This document shows positions 1 through 8,857 of a stretch of DNA of 64,000 bases, one piece after another. The notes beneath the pieces were generated by a model. That model made no database searches and was not told the origin of the DNA. It worked only from the letters and a program-made list of their open reading frames with translations. Source of the stretch: AC-43 sp963728855 (GTDB taxonomy: Bacteria > Actinomycetota > Actinomycetes > Mycobacteriales > Micromonosporaceae); contig CAVSLN010000010.1 in assembly GCA_963728855.1 (NCBI GenBank), forward strand, positions 310,001-374,000, in the 5' to 3' direction. Numbering within the stretch: the first letter of the stretch is position 1; every line of letters starts with the position of its first letter. The translations under genes and the position numbers were made by a program.

Positions 1-1200
1 AGCCGCGGCCGGGCTCGGAGGGGTGGCGGAAGGCACCGCGGGGTCGGCCGCGAGCCGGGTACGTGGAGGCAGAAGCACCAAGGCACAGCACGCGACGAGG
101 AACGCGACAGTGATCGAGCCGTGCACGGCGGCGGGCATCGGTATCCAGCGGGTACCGAACAGGATCAGGCAGGTACCGATCGACCACCATGGCAACCGCC
201 GGCGCTGACCGAGGAGGTCCCAGATCACTGCCCCCAGCATCGGACCGGCGATGTAATAGAGGAAGGTGCCCGGATCTATGGCCACTCTCACCGCCATGGC
301 AAGGAGCAGGACGGCGGCCCAGCGACCGCGCCATATCGCCAGAACACCGAGCGCGAGAGCGAGGACCGTCTGGACCGGCCGGTCCCACGGCGGTGTCCGG
401 GCGTCGTGCACGCCAAGCACCCGCAGCCCAGACAGCGGTGTGTTCGGAATCGTATAGTGCATGGCGCTGGCGGTGCCGGAATCGGCCAGGAAGAACGGCA
501 GCCAAGCAACCGCCACCACGCCCACCAACATCAGTGCGGCGCGTACGATAGCGCGGCGGTCGCCCAATACCAGCAGCAGGCTCGCAAACGCCAACGCCCA
601 CGGCTTGGCGTCGACCGCGAGCCCGAGCAGTGCTCCGGTCAGCCACGGGCGCCCCGACCTGGCCGTTCCCAACGCGACGGCGGCAAAAGCCAATGCCAGG
701 ACATCGTCGACGTGTGCGTCGCCGACCGCGAGCCAGATCCACACCGGCATGAAGAAAAACGCGGCGACGGCCACCCACAGGTTGACCGCGGCCCGATCGA
801 GGTCTGGCCGTTCCCGCAGCGCGAGGCGGCGGACGTACCACAGCAGGAACACTCCGATGGCTGTGCCGAGCACCTCCCATCCGATCAACGCAGGCCCACC
901 ACCGGCCGGAAGCAGTACCAGGACCCCGAGCAACGCCACCGGACCGATCTGCGTGACCGGTGAGCCGGCGTACAGGTGTAGGCCGCCGCGCACCGGATCA
1001 TGGAGGTGGCTCAGGGACGTGGCGCCGTCGAGGAAGAAGTGCCAGGATGCGCCGCCCTGCCTCTGCATGACCACGAACCAGGCCAGCGACCATACGGCCG
1101 ACACGACAGCGATCCACCGGTTACGCGCCGGCCACGGCTGAGGACTGTGGTCGGAGGCCAGCGGCCGCGAGTACGCTTCATTATTTGACGTCAATGTCAC
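1..1200 (-). CDS. Polytopic membrane protein, GT87/DUF2029-like (partial, C-terminus outside window)
   Basis: The reverse strand is open for 400 codons with no stop, from a GTG at 1200 to the window edge. The product has a short polar N-terminus, then many hydrophobic segments (first near residues 31-45) separated by short Arg-rich loops, as in integral-membrane polyprenol-phosphate sugar transferases such as GT87. Visible motifs are a PWALAFASLLL helix after AVDAK and a final hydrophobic stretch before an Ala/Pro-rich tail. A stop lies seven codons upstream of the GTG, so the start cannot be much earlier; AGGA sits very close to it. The family call rests on topology only and other polytopic families are possible. 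No neighbour to the left is visible. Confidence 0.6.
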   Translation of the reverse strand, partial: MTLTSNNEAYSRPLASDHSPQPWPARNRWIAVVSAVWSLAWFVVMQRQGGASWHFFLDGATSLSHLHDPVRGGLHLYAGSPVTQIGPVALLGVLVLLPAGGGPALIGWEVLGTAIGVFLLWYVRRLALRERPDLDRAAVNLWVAVAAFFFMPVWIWLAVGDAHVDDVLALAFAAVALGTARSGRPWLTGALLGLAVDAKPWALAFASLLLVLGDRRAIVRAALMLVGVVAVAWLPFFLADSGTASAMHYTIPNTPLSGLRVLGVHDARTPPWDRPVQTVLALALGVLAIWRGRWAAVLLLAMAVRVAIDPGTFLYYIAGPMLGAVIWDLLGQRRRLPWWSIGTCLILFGTRWIPMPAAVHGSITVAFLVACCALVLLPPRTRLAADPAVPSATPPSPAAA

Positions 1201-1622
1201 GATCCTGTCGTAGAAGTCGTTTCAGGGATTGTGGCCACGGAGAAAGTCCTGGGTTCCGCCGTGACCACGCCCGTTCGAAGACGGTGACCGCCCGGCAGGG
1301 CTATGGCCGACGTAGCTCGACAGCGTCAGCAGCTGCTCGTGAGCCGCGGGTTTGCAACATCAGCTCGACTTGGGTCCTCGGGTGTCTTGCCTCCTTGGGC
1401 GTCCGCTGGTAGGCAGCGACCCCCAACAACGGCTAACGCCATCAACAGGTTCACCATTGTCGGGCTTATCACTCGCGGTCGGCTCGCCGTGAAAGGTTTG
1501 ACCCGACTACGGCGGGACACGCGCTACCCGTGTATCCTGTACAGATTTTGACGAGTTGCTGTCGCGACTGGCGTTCACGACACGTAACGCGTGGCAATCG
1601 CGGTGGCTGCCGGCCTGGACAG
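1201..1622. other. Intergenic, no convincing gene
   Basis: About 420 bases separate the partial membrane gene and the DUF3152 gene, which runs toward it. Base composition is less GC-biased than the flanks. A 64-codon reverse frame (1326-1520) encodes a short hydrophobic segment, but it has no recognisable domain or good ribosome site. It probably holds the promoter of the left-hand gene. Confidence 0.5.
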
Positions 1623-2474
1623 TCAGGACGGTTCCCACGGACCGCTGATGAAGTTACCGTCGGGGCTGAACGGATAGGGGTTGGGTAGACACTGCCCGTA
1701 GTCAGCTGCCATGATCGGCGCCAGTTGACCCGGCTCCGGGCACTTCATATGGTTGAAGCCCAGAAAATGGCCGACTTCGTGATTGATCACGTTCGCGTGG
1801 TACTCGTCGAGCGTCGGGTACCACTCCACACCCGGCACCCACCTGCGCATGTTGATCAGAATCGTGTTGCCGATCGTGCAGGAGTGCACGCCCTCGATAT
1901 CAATGCCGGCCCTGCGGCAGAGCTTGTCGACCGTGTCCTGCGTCGCGAGCCGGATGCGCACGTCGTAACTGCCGTTGCCGATTCGCTGGAACCGCCATGA
2001 CGCGTGGTCCAGATGCACGTCGGCGTTGGTGACGGGGTGCTGCGCGGACAAGGTCCAGCCACGCGGGTCGGCGAGTATGGAATCCACGGAGGCAGCGAAG
2101 CTCTCCGGCGTCCAGCGGGTAAGGCTGCCCCAGTCGATACCCTGCTCGACCTCCAGGTGGTACTTGATGAGCTTCCTGCCGGAGCCGAGAACGGGTCCGT
2201 CGGTGGACAACCCCGTGAAGGTACCGGCGCCGTGCTTCGGGATGGCGGCATCCGGGATCAGGGTCCGGGAAGGACTCGGGGAAGGACTCGGGGAAGGGCT
2301 GGGTGACGGCATGGCGAACACCGCCACGGGCGCCTCCCTCGTCGGCATCGCGCCCCGGAACATCGCGGCCCATCCGAACAGGCCCGCCGAGCCCGACAGG
2401 GCCACCATGGTCACGGCGATCAGGATCCGCCGCCGCCACGTGCCCCTGCTCGCCCTCGCTGCTCCACGGCTCAC
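1623..2474 (-). CDS. DUF3152 family secreted/anchored metalloprotease-like protein
   Basis: A 283-residue protein with an Arg-rich start, one membrane segment near residues 17-38, a Pro-Ser linker made of 12-bp DNA repeats (residues about 56-69), and a C-terminal domain. That domain carries the extended zinc motif HEVGHFLGFNH (from residue 233), a layout shared with metzincin-like peptidases and typical of actinobacterial DUF3152 proteins. A Met (PIM) follows the zinc motif, as in a Met-turn. The protein probably sits outside the membrane with the catalytic domain exposed. The substrate is unknown. The gene is divergent from the large M50 gene, so the two may share a promoter region. The family call is firm; catalytic activity is inferred. 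Confidence 0.85.
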   Translation of the reverse strand: MSRGAARASRGTWRRRILIAVTMVALSGSAGLFGWAAMFRGAMPTREAPVAVFAMPSPSPSPSPSPSPSRTLIPDAAIPKHGAGTFTGLSTDGPVLGSGRKLIKYHLEVEQGIDWGSLTRWTPESFAASVDSILADPRGWTLSAQHPVTNADVHLDHASWRFQRIGNGSYDVRIRLATQDTVDKLCRRAGIDIEGVHSCTIGNTILINMRRWVPGVEWYPTLDEYHANVINHEVGHFLGFNHMKCPEPGQLAPIMAADYGQCLPNPYPFSPDGNFISGPWEPS

Positions 2475-2821
2475 GCCTATAAAGAACGGGGCGGCAGCAG
2501 ATCAGGTTGTCGAACGATGAGATTCGTGATCTTCGCTACATCTGACAGTGCCGGCGCCGGGCGTTGAGGGGGCCGATGGCCGGTCAGACATGATCTTCCT
2601 TCCACTGAGCAGGCCCTGTTCGTACCTTATCTGGACTGGCTCCAGTGAGGATCCGCATGTACCGACCGAACGGCTGATGTCATCTAGCTGACTCGGAGGT
2701 CGTACTGCCGTGCGAACGGCCGTACCGTGCAGGCCGAATCGGGGGCTGGGGCGGGTCGGCAGGGGGCGCAAAGTGGGACAGAGCGCACTGGTGCGCGCGG
2801 TAGAGCGGGCCAGGTGACACA
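2475..2821. promoter_or_regulatory. Divergent promoter region between DUF3152 and M50 genes
   Basis: The 347 bases lie between two divergent genes and contain no convincing ORF. The part nearest the DUF3152 gene is comparatively AT-rich (a TATAAAG stretch near 2477), and a TACCTTATCTGGACTGG stretch lies near 2625-2641. Promoters in both directions are expected here, but I cannot place a start site with confidence. Confidence 0.35.
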
Positions 2822-5800
2822 GTGACTGTCGTTGAGACCCGGGTGAGCGTGTGGGAGGCGCTGGCGGGGCGGGCCCCCGGTACGCCGGTGGCGCCGGCCG
2901 ATCCAGGGCTGTGGGCCGCGGTAGCGGAACGGCTCAACCCGGCGCGGGCCAAGCCGTGCCTGCGCCCGGAGATCGAGACCTCGCACCTGGTCAGCGTGCG
3001 GGACGTCGAGTACGTGATGCTGCGCTCGCCCGACCGTCGCAACGCCTGCTACCTGCGGCTGGCGCCCGAAGAGCTGGCGCTCGCCGAGCTGATGGACGGC
3101 ACCCGTACGGTCGCCCGGCTGGTCGCCGAGTTCGCCCGGATCACCGGCCGGCTGGCCCCGGACCAGGTGACCCGGGTCGTCGCCGACCTCGCCGCCAACC
3201 GCATGCTCGAAGAGCTGCCCCTCGATGCGTTCCGGCCGCTGGGTCGGGTGAAGCGCCGGCCGTGGCCGGTACGGTTCTTACGCGGGCTGGTCGCCGCTGC
3301 CAAAGGACAGCGCCTGATTGTGGCGCGGATCGACCCGCTTGTCGGGTTCCTCTACAAGGCCGGCGGACGGCTGCTGTTCACCCGGGTGGTGGCCGCGCTG
3401 CTCGGGCTGGTGGCGCTGGCCGGCTTCGGGGTCTTCGTCTGGACGTGGGCGCTGGGCAGCCAGCCGGTGTTCCTGACCGGCGGGTCGTACGCGATGGGCG
3501 CGCTGGTGCTGCTCGGGCTCAACGTGCTCGCGCTGGCCTGCCACGAGCTCGGGCATGCGCTCGCGACCAAGCACGCGGGACGACGCGTACCCGCCGCCGG
3601 GTTCCTGGTGTATTTCGGCATCCCATCGGTGTTTGTCGATACCACGGACGTCTGGATGGCCGGGCGGCGGGCCCGGCTGCTGACCACCGCGGCCGGACCC
3701 GCGACCGGTCTGATCCTGGCCGGTGCCGCGCAGCTGGTGACGCTGGCCTACCCGCCGCTCGCGCCGTGGACCTTCAAGCTCTCCTTCGCCTGGTACCTCA
3801 ATGTCGCGTTCAACCTCAACCCATTTATTGCGCTCGATGGTTACTACCTGCTGATGGACTGGCTGGAGGTACCGAACCTACGCGCCCGCGCGATGGCCTG
3901 GTTGGTCGCCCGGTTCCGCAGGCGGCCGCCGCGCTTCGGCGACCTCGACCGCGAGGGGCGGCTGGTCGCGCTTTACGGCATGCTCTCGCTGATCTGGCTG
4001 GTCATCGCGGTGAACCTGGCCTACCGCGTCTACGTCGACCGGGTCGGCGGGCTGGTCACCGGGCTGTGGCGGGCCGGCTGGCCGCAGCGCCTGCTGCTGG
4101 TCGGGGTGATCGTCGGGCTGGCGGCTCCGCTGGTGTATCTGCTCTTCGGCTGGCTCGGTAAGCGGTGGCGCCGGCTGCGCGAGCGGCTGGCCGAGCGGTC
4201 GGTGGTCGGGGACACGCCACGGCGGTACGACGCGCTGCGCTCCTCCGCACTCGGGCGGCTGCCCGCTGACGCGCTGACGACGCTCGCCAAGGATGCGCGG
4301 TGGGTCCGGCCGCGCACGGGGGAGCAGCTCGTGTTCGCCGGTGCCGCCCAGCCATCGGTGTATGTCGTCGTGGACGGCGCGCTGGAGGGGCGCCGGCCGG
4401 GCGACCCCGGCGGCTGGGTCCGCGAACGGGTCGGCGCCGGCGGCGTCGTCGGGCTCGCCCCCGCGCTCACCGGAGCGCCGTCGGCGCTGGCGTGGCACAC
4501 CGCGGGTACCACCCTGCTCGCCATCCCACCGTCCACTGTGGCCAGTGCGGTCGGTCCCGTCTCCGGTCCGCCACCGGCCGAGCGGGCCGAGCTGGAGCAC
4601 CTCTTCGAGAACGCGCCCGCGCTCGCCCAACTGTCCACTGAGGACAGACTGGGGCTGGCGCACTCCGCGCGGCCGGTCACGCTCACGCCGGGACAGTCGT
4701 TGACCCTCACCAGCGGTACGGACGCCGCCATCCTCGCCTCCGGTGTGCTGGTGCGTCCCGACGGGTACGAGCTGCGCGCCGGTACGTTGATCGCCTACGG
4801 GGTAACGGCGGCAGGCCCGGTCGGCACCGCCCGTACGCCGGTCCGGGCCTGGATCCTGCCGGCTGTGGGCGGGCTGCCGCTGCTGCTCGGCTCGGCGGCC
4901 CCGGACCCGGTCGCGCTCGGGCCGGGCGTGGCGCCCGCGTTCGGGGTACACCCGCCGGCCGGGTACCCGCCGCTGGCCGCCCCGCCCGGTGAACCACCGT
5001 CCACTGTGGACGATGACAAGGACCGGAAGTTCGAGCGCAAGCTGTGGTGGCTGCTGATCCTGTTCCTGCTCTTCGCGCTGCTGCTGACCGGCTCCAACCT
5101 GGTCCCGGGTCCGGCCTGGGGCGAGATGCCCGAGGACCGGGCGCTGCTGCACGTCGACAGCGGTACGGTCAGCACCACCATCAACGGCTCGCCGGGCGTC
5201 ATGCACAGGGGGGACGACGCGTACGTCGGGCGCGACGATCAGATCTCGGTCGGCGACCGGAGCCTCGCCACGCTGACCTTCCGGGGCGGCGGATACACCG
5301 TCCTTTGTGGAGGGTCCCGGATCGGGGTCGGTCCACTCACCACGACCGGGCGCCCGTACCAGCCGTCCGGCGAGCTGGACCTCACGGACGGGCGGCTGCT
5401 CGCCGACACCACCGGTACGTCGCGCGCCTTCCACGCGGTGAACCTGCGCGTCGGTACGGGGCCGTCGCGGGTGACCAACCAGGGCGCGGCCCGGTTCGCG
5501 GTCGCCGCCGGGGACGTGACGGTGGCGGCCGGCGCGGTGACGCTGGACGGTACCGAGCTTCCGGTCGTCGGCGGGGCGCTGCGCTGCGGTGCGGGCCAGG
5601 TGGGTGCGATCCCGGTACCGAGCTCGTCGCCGTCGCCCACCGACTCGACGTCGCCGAGCCCGTCGCCGTCGGACAGCGCGAGCCCGAGCCCGACCACGAC
5701 CGTGTCCCCGACCCCGGGCAAGACCACGGGTTCCCCGACGAAGACCCCGACCACAGGGCCGACCACCGGACCGCCTCCGACGACCGGTCCGCCGCCGAAC

Positions 5801-6184
5801 AAGCCACCGGTCATCACGAACGGCACCGTCTTCCGGAGTCCCGTCGCGCAGCAGCCGCCGTCCGGCTACTACTGCTACAACGAGCAGCTCTTGCCCTACG
5901 AGCGGATCTACGGCTACATCTCGGATCCGGACGATGCGATTCCCACGCTGAGCGCCAACTACACCTACACGTTGCCGAACGGAGCGAGCTTTTCGAGCAA
6001 GATGAGCGAGGGGGACAACATCTTCAACGGACCGCAGTTCACCATCCCGTATGACGCCAAGTACGCGAGGGGTGGGACGGTCCGGGTGACGATCCACGCC
6101 TCGGACCCGCATGGCAACCAGGCGGTGCCGTATAACTTCACATTCCAGCTTGAGGCCTGCTCGCTGCAGGCAGTCATTGGGTAG
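2822..6184 (+). CDS. Large RRE/PqqD-like, M50 zinc-protease, cNMP-like and FecR-like membrane protein
   Basis: A 1120-residue multidomain protein. Residues about 55-140 form a small winged-helix PqqD/RRE-like domain (the LDGT-type motif appears as LMDGTRTVARLV). Residues about 185-440 are a polytopic site-2-protease-like core with HELGHA at 241-246 and the third ligand region NPFIALDGYY (Asp339). Two cyclic-nucleotide-binding-like beta domains follow (about 490-580 and 620-690), then a membrane helix near 740-757, a FecR-like exported region (about 780-925), a Ser/Thr/Pro linker (about 940-1000) and a C-terminal beta-rich domain. The family is called putative peptide zinc metalloprotease. An RRE-like fold next to a protease suggests recognition and cleavage of a leader peptide, and the gene two places downstream encodes one that looks suitable. 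Start GTG 2822 follows AGGTG. Confidence 0.85.
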   Translation: MTVVETRVSVWEALAGRAPGTPVAPADPGLWAAVAERLNPARAKPCLRPEIETSHLVSVRDVEYVMLRSPDRRNACYLRLAPEELALAELMDGTRTVARLVAEFARITGRLAPDQVTRVVADLAANRMLEELPLDAFRPLGRVKRRPWPVRFLRGLVAAAKGQRLIVARIDPLVGFLYKAGGRLLFTRVVAALLGLVALAGFGVFVWTWALGSQPVFLTGGSYAMGALVLLGLNVLALACHELGHALATKHAGRRVPAAGFLVYFGIPSVFVDTTDVWMAGRRARLLTTAAGPATGLILAGAAQLVTLAYPPLAPWTFKLSFAWYLNVAFNLNPFIALDGYYLLMDWLEVPNLRARAMAWLVARFRRRPPRFGDLDREGRLVALYGMLSLIWLVIAVNLAYRVYVDRVGGLVTGLWRAGWPQRLLLVGVIVGLAAPLVYLLFGWLGKRWRRLRERLAERSVVGDTPRRYDALRSSALGRLPADALTTLAKDARWVRPRTGEQLVFAGAAQPSVYVVVDGALEGRRPGDPGGWVRERVGAGGVVGLAPALTGAPSALAWHTAGTTLLAIPPSTVASAVGPVSGPPPAERAELEHLFENAPALAQLSTEDRLGLAHSARPVTLTPGQSLTLTSGTDAAILASGVLVRPDGYELRAGTLIAYGVTAAGPVGTARTPVRAWILPAVGGLPLLLGSAAPDPVALGPGVAPAFGVHPPAGYPPLAAPPGEPPSTVDDDKDRKFERKLWWLLILFLLFALLLTGSNLVPGPAWGEMPEDRALLHVDSGTVSTTINGSPGVMHRGDDAYVGRDDQISVGDRSLATLTFRGGGYTVLCGGSRIGVGPLTTTGRPYQPSGELDLTDGRLLADTTGTSRAFHAVNLRVGTGPSRVTNQGAARFAVAAGDVTVAAGAVTLDGTELPVVGGALRCGAGQVGAIPVPSSSPSPTDSTSPSPSPSDSASPSPTTTVSPTPGKTTGSPTKTPTTGPTTGPPPTTGPPPNKPPVITNGTVFRSPVAQQPPSGYYCYNEQLLPYERIYGYISDPDDAIPTLSANYTYTLPNGASFSSKMSEGDNIFNGPQFTIPYDAKYARGGTVRVTIHASDPHGNQAVPYNFTFQLEACSLQAVIG

Positions 6185-6193
6185 GAGCACGAC

Positions 6194-6409
6194 TTGCTGT
6201 GTTGGTTCTGCGCCAAGGCGGCGCGGGGGAGTTGCCGGTTCTGTGGGCGGGGCCTGTGCGAGGACCACGCGCGGTTCGGTCCGTTCCTGTTGGAGGTACA
6301 CCGGTCCCAGACGCGGGGGCGCGCCGAGGGACTCGTGGTGGAGGACGCTGTGCTGTGTGGGACGTGCCGGCCGCGGCCGCAGCCGGTACCCATGCCTGAA
6401 CTTGACTAG
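6194..6409 (+). CDS. Small Cys-rich zinc-binding protein
   Basis: A 71-residue protein starting at TTG 6194 with GGAG six bases upstream; it begins 9 bases after the M50 stop. Cysteines occur as C3-x2-C6, C14-x2-C17, C22 with H25, and a final C60-x2-C63, a treble-clef or B-box-like zinc pattern also seen in DUF2180-type proteins. There are no membrane segments or signal peptide, so it is probably cytoplasmic. Its position between the M50 protein and the leader-like protein suggests a partner or chaperone role in the same cassette; this is inference. It is too small for domain assignment beyond zinc binding. Confidence 0.75.
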   Translation: MLCWFCAKAARGSCRFCGRGLCEDHARFGPFLLEVHRSQTRGRAEGLVVEDAVLCGTCRPRPQPVPMPELD

Positions 6410-6422
6410 GGGGAGCACGACG

Positions 6423-7292
6423 ATGAGTGACTTCGACACGGTGCTGGAGCGGTTGCTGACCGATCCGGCCTTCAAGGCCGCGCTCGCCGCGGACCCGGCC
6501 GGCGCGCTGGCCGGCTACCGGCTCAGCGCAGACGAGGTCGACCTGCTGCGCTCCCAGGTGAGTACGGACCGGGGCGCCGAGCGCACGGTCGAGATGCGCA
6601 CCAGCAAGGCGAGCATGATGGGGCTGCTCGGGTCGTTCGAGGGGCTCGCGGTGGGCGGGCACGGTACGGGATCGGGCGAGCACGCATCGGCGGTGGGCCG
6701 AGGGCTCGGGCCGGAACACCAGGCCGTGCCGGCGCAGCACGGCGCGGTGCACCAGCAGTTCGGCGCGGTCGGGCAGTCGACGTCGGCCGGACTGGGTCCG
6801 GTGGCGAGCGCGGGCGACCCGTACTCGGGGGGCGGGTCGCTGCACGGCGGGGAGTCGTTCGAGGGCGGGGCGTCGTACGAGGGCGCGGACCCGTACGGCG
6901 CGGACCCGTACGGCCCGGGCGTCGACCCGTACGGCGGCCAGGGCGAGGTTTCCGGGTACCCGCCGGCCGGGCCGCTCGACCCGGCCATGAGCGGCGTGGT
7001 GGGCTCCGGTGACCAGGCGGCGACCGGGTACCACCCGCACATCGACGCCGACGGCGACGGGCGGTGGGACCAGTACACGGCCGTGGAGCACGCGGACGGC
7101 AGCGTGGACGTGTACGAGGACCGCGACGGCGACGGGCTGGCCGACTTCGTCGGGCACGACCGGAACGGCGACGGGATCCTGGAGAGCGCTGACTACGACG
7201 AGGACCAGGACGGCGTCCTGGACACCCGCATGGCCGACACGAACGGTGACGGCTGGATGGACACCCGGGGGGCGGAGCCGACGGGTAAGTGA
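6423..7292 (+). CDS. Leader-like N-terminus fused to acidic DxDxDG calcium-binding-type repeats
   Basis: A 289-residue protein starting at ATG 6423 behind AGGGGGAG. The first 45 residues (LLTDPAFKAALAADPAGAL, then LSADEVDLLRSQV) resemble Nif11/nitrile-hydratase-like and Franean1_4349/aroma-sacti RiPP leader domains. A Gly-rich, low-complexity middle has YGADPYG-like repeats. From residue 206 to the end there are five acidic loops (DADGDGRWD, DRDGDGLAD, DRNGDGILE, DEDQDGVLD, DTNGDGWMD) like EF-hand or thrombospondin type-3 calcium loops. There is no Sec signal peptide. Export or processing by the upstream M50 protein is inferred from the gene context. It may be an ordinary exported calcium-binding protein rather than a peptide precursor. 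Confidence 0.7.
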   Translation: MSDFDTVLERLLTDPAFKAALAADPAGALAGYRLSADEVDLLRSQVSTDRGAERTVEMRTSKASMMGLLGSFEGLAVGGHGTGSGEHASAVGRGLGPEHQAVPAQHGAVHQQFGAVGQSTSAGLGPVASAGDPYSGGGSLHGGESFEGGASYEGADPYGADPYGPGVDPYGGQGEVSGYPPAGPLDPAMSGVVGSGDQAATGYHPHIDADGDGRWDQYTAVEHADGSVDVYEDRDGDGLADFVGHDRNGDGILESADYDEDQDGVLDTRMADTNGDGWMDTRGAEPTGK

Positions 7293-7347
7293 TGTCTCGG
7301 CTTGAGATCGCGCCGAGACATGTCCATCGACCGGGAAGCCCGGTACG

Positions 7348-8070
7348 GTGTCGGGCGTGCGACACTTTGGAACCCTGATCGCTGCGATCATCTTCGCTCC
7401 GCTGGCCTGGATCCTGCTCGCCTTCGGAGAGGACCGCACGGCCATGGCATTCGCCAACGCGCACGCCGACGGTGCGTTGCACTCGGGCGACTTTCTGCGG
7501 CCGTTGCAGTACCTGACCGCCGCCGGACTGCTCCTCGGGCTGCTCGCTACGCTCCGGTTCTCGCCGCTCGGCACCGTGGTCGCCGGCCTGCTGTACGCGT
7601 CCAGCTACATCGGTCTGCTGCTGGCCCCGCGCAGCGTGGTGCACCTGTTCACCCACAACGTTTCCGTGGGCGGGCACCAGGCCGACCTGACCCTGCCGAT
7701 CCGGACCGGTACCGCCATGGTGCTCGGCGCGCTGATGCTGCTCGGGGCGGCGAGCCTCGGCCGCTGGCGGCGCTGGCCGCGACCGGCGAGCGAGCGCACC
7801 CGCGGGGACTACGGCGGTGACTACCGGCGTGACTACGGGAGCCGTGACTACGGGAGCGAGGAGGACCGTCCGGTCGGCGCGGACGGGCTCGGCCTGCTGC
7901 CGCCGGGCCGTGGCGCCGCGGAGCCGGAGCTGGTCCGGTACTCGGTCGGTCCGAGCCAGCCGGTGGCGCCGCTGCGGGAGCCGTCCGGGGCACAGCCGGC
8001 GGTCCAGAGCCGGGCCCGGTCGCGCTGGGCCGAGCGGTCGGGAGACACCACCACCACCGGTGGCTGGTGA
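7348..8070 (+). CDS. Four-helix membrane protein with Arg/Asp/Tyr-rich tail
   Basis: A 240-residue protein. Four hydrophobic segments occupy roughly residues 6-25, 55-72, 75-95 and 120-138. They are followed by a polar, cytoplasmic-looking tail with a repeated RDYG/GDYG pattern and a Pro/Arg-rich end. I recognise no enzymatic motif. Starts at GTG 7348 or GTG 7357 are both possible; there is little Shine-Dalgarno sequence, so the message may be nearly leaderless. It lies 55 bases after the leader-like gene in the same direction and may be a late member of that unit or independent. Confidence 0.6.
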   Translation: MSGVRHFGTLIAAIIFAPLAWILLAFGEDRTAMAFANAHADGALHSGDFLRPLQYLTAAGLLLGLLATLRFSPLGTVVAGLLYASSYIGLLLAPRSVVHLFTHNVSVGGHQADLTLPIRTGTAMVLGALMLLGAASLGRWRRWPRPASERTRGDYGGDYRRDYGSRDYGSEEDRPVGADGLGLLPPGRGAAEPELVRYSVGPSQPVAPLREPSGAQPAVQSRARSRWAERSGDTTTTGGW

Positions 8071-8128
8071 CACCGCGCTAGGGCAGTACCGGCCGTCCGC
8101 ACTACCGGTCGTCCCCCGGGGCCGCACG

Positions 8129-8169
8129 GCCGATGGCCCGGCGAGAGTACCTCTGACCGGGCCATCGGC
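8129..8169. terminator. Strong hairpin between convergent genes
   Basis: A perfect 13-bp inverted repeat (GCCGATGGCCCGG and its complement, arms 8129-8141 and 8157-8169) lies between two convergent stop codons. There is no long T run. It could act as a bidirectional terminator, as is common in actinobacteria. Confidence 0.6.
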
Positions 8170-8195
8170 ATCGTGTGGTGCGGCGGCGGAGGCGA

Positions 8196-8846
8196 TCAGC
8201 CGACGCTGACCCCGGCGCCGTCATTGACGTGGACGCCGACGGCGAACTGGACGATGTCGTTCTCGCCCCAGCCGAGGCCGTCCCACACCTGGATGGTGAG
8301 GTAGGCGCCGGAGGGCTGCTTCACGAACAGCGTCCGACCGTCCGTGGAGCCCTTCATCGTGGCCAGCACACCGGGCTTGTCACCCACGCGCACGTCCTTT
8401 TTCGCCACGTCGTGCGGGACGGCATCGCTCAAGGCAATGGCGATCTTCCCGATGAAGCTGTGCGGATCCTTGTCGGTCGCGTTCTTCGGCGCCAGGGTGA
8501 GGACGTACTTGTCCACGCCCTGCACCACCCAGCCCTCGGGCACCTGGTCGAGGGTGAAGCCGGTCGGCTGCTGGCCGGTGTAGGCAACGAGCCTGGTGGA
8601 TACCTGGGCCGCGACCCCGCCGCTGGCCACGGGAGCGGCGGCGTTCCTGTCAGTGGAGGCGCTGGGAACGGCCAGCGCGGCGGCGATGACGGCGGCGACG
8701 ACGAGCCCCGATCCCCCGACGATCTGGCTGGCCCGGCGCCGTCGGAGGGCACGTCGGCCCCGCGAGAGATCGGCATCCACCGTCGAGGCGGACGGCGCCA
8801 CCGTCGGGCCGGCGATCTCGTCGAGTCGCGTGTGCAGATCAGACAT
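8196..8846 (-). CDS. Membrane-anchored partner of SigE-family sigma factor (anti-sigma-like)
   Basis: A 216-residue protein. A cytoplasmic N-terminus (about 45 residues, Arg-rich RGRRALRRRRA) is followed by a single membrane helix near residues 48-62 and an extracellular domain with no recognised motif. The start codon is 11 bases downstream of the sigma factor stop, and gene order plus topology match proteins that hold SigE-type sigma factors at the membrane. The cytoplasmic part lacks the HxxxCxxC of zinc-dependent anti-sigma factors. The anti-sigma role is inferred from context. Confidence 0.65.
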   Translation of the reverse strand: MSDLHTRLDEIAGPTVAPSASTVDADLSRGRRALRRRRASQIVGGSGLVVAAVIAAALAVPSASTDRNAAAPVASGGVAAQVSTRLVAYTGQQPTGFTLDQVPEGWVVQGVDKYVLTLAPKNATDKDPHSFIGKIAIALSDAVPHDVAKKDVRVGDKPGVLATMKGSTDGRTLFVKQPSGAYLTIQVWDGLGWGENDIVQFAVGVHVNDGAGVSVG

Positions 8847-8857
8847 CAGTTGCTCCT

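Noticed and set aside
1326..1520. 64-codon reverse frame in the first intergenic region
   Set aside because: Only a weak hydrophobic stretch, no ribosome site, no family.
3878..6475. Long reverse-strand frame of 865 codons opposite the M50 gene
   Set aside because: Composition is Arg/Pro/Gly-rich without domains; it mirrors the third-position GC of the real gene on the other strand.
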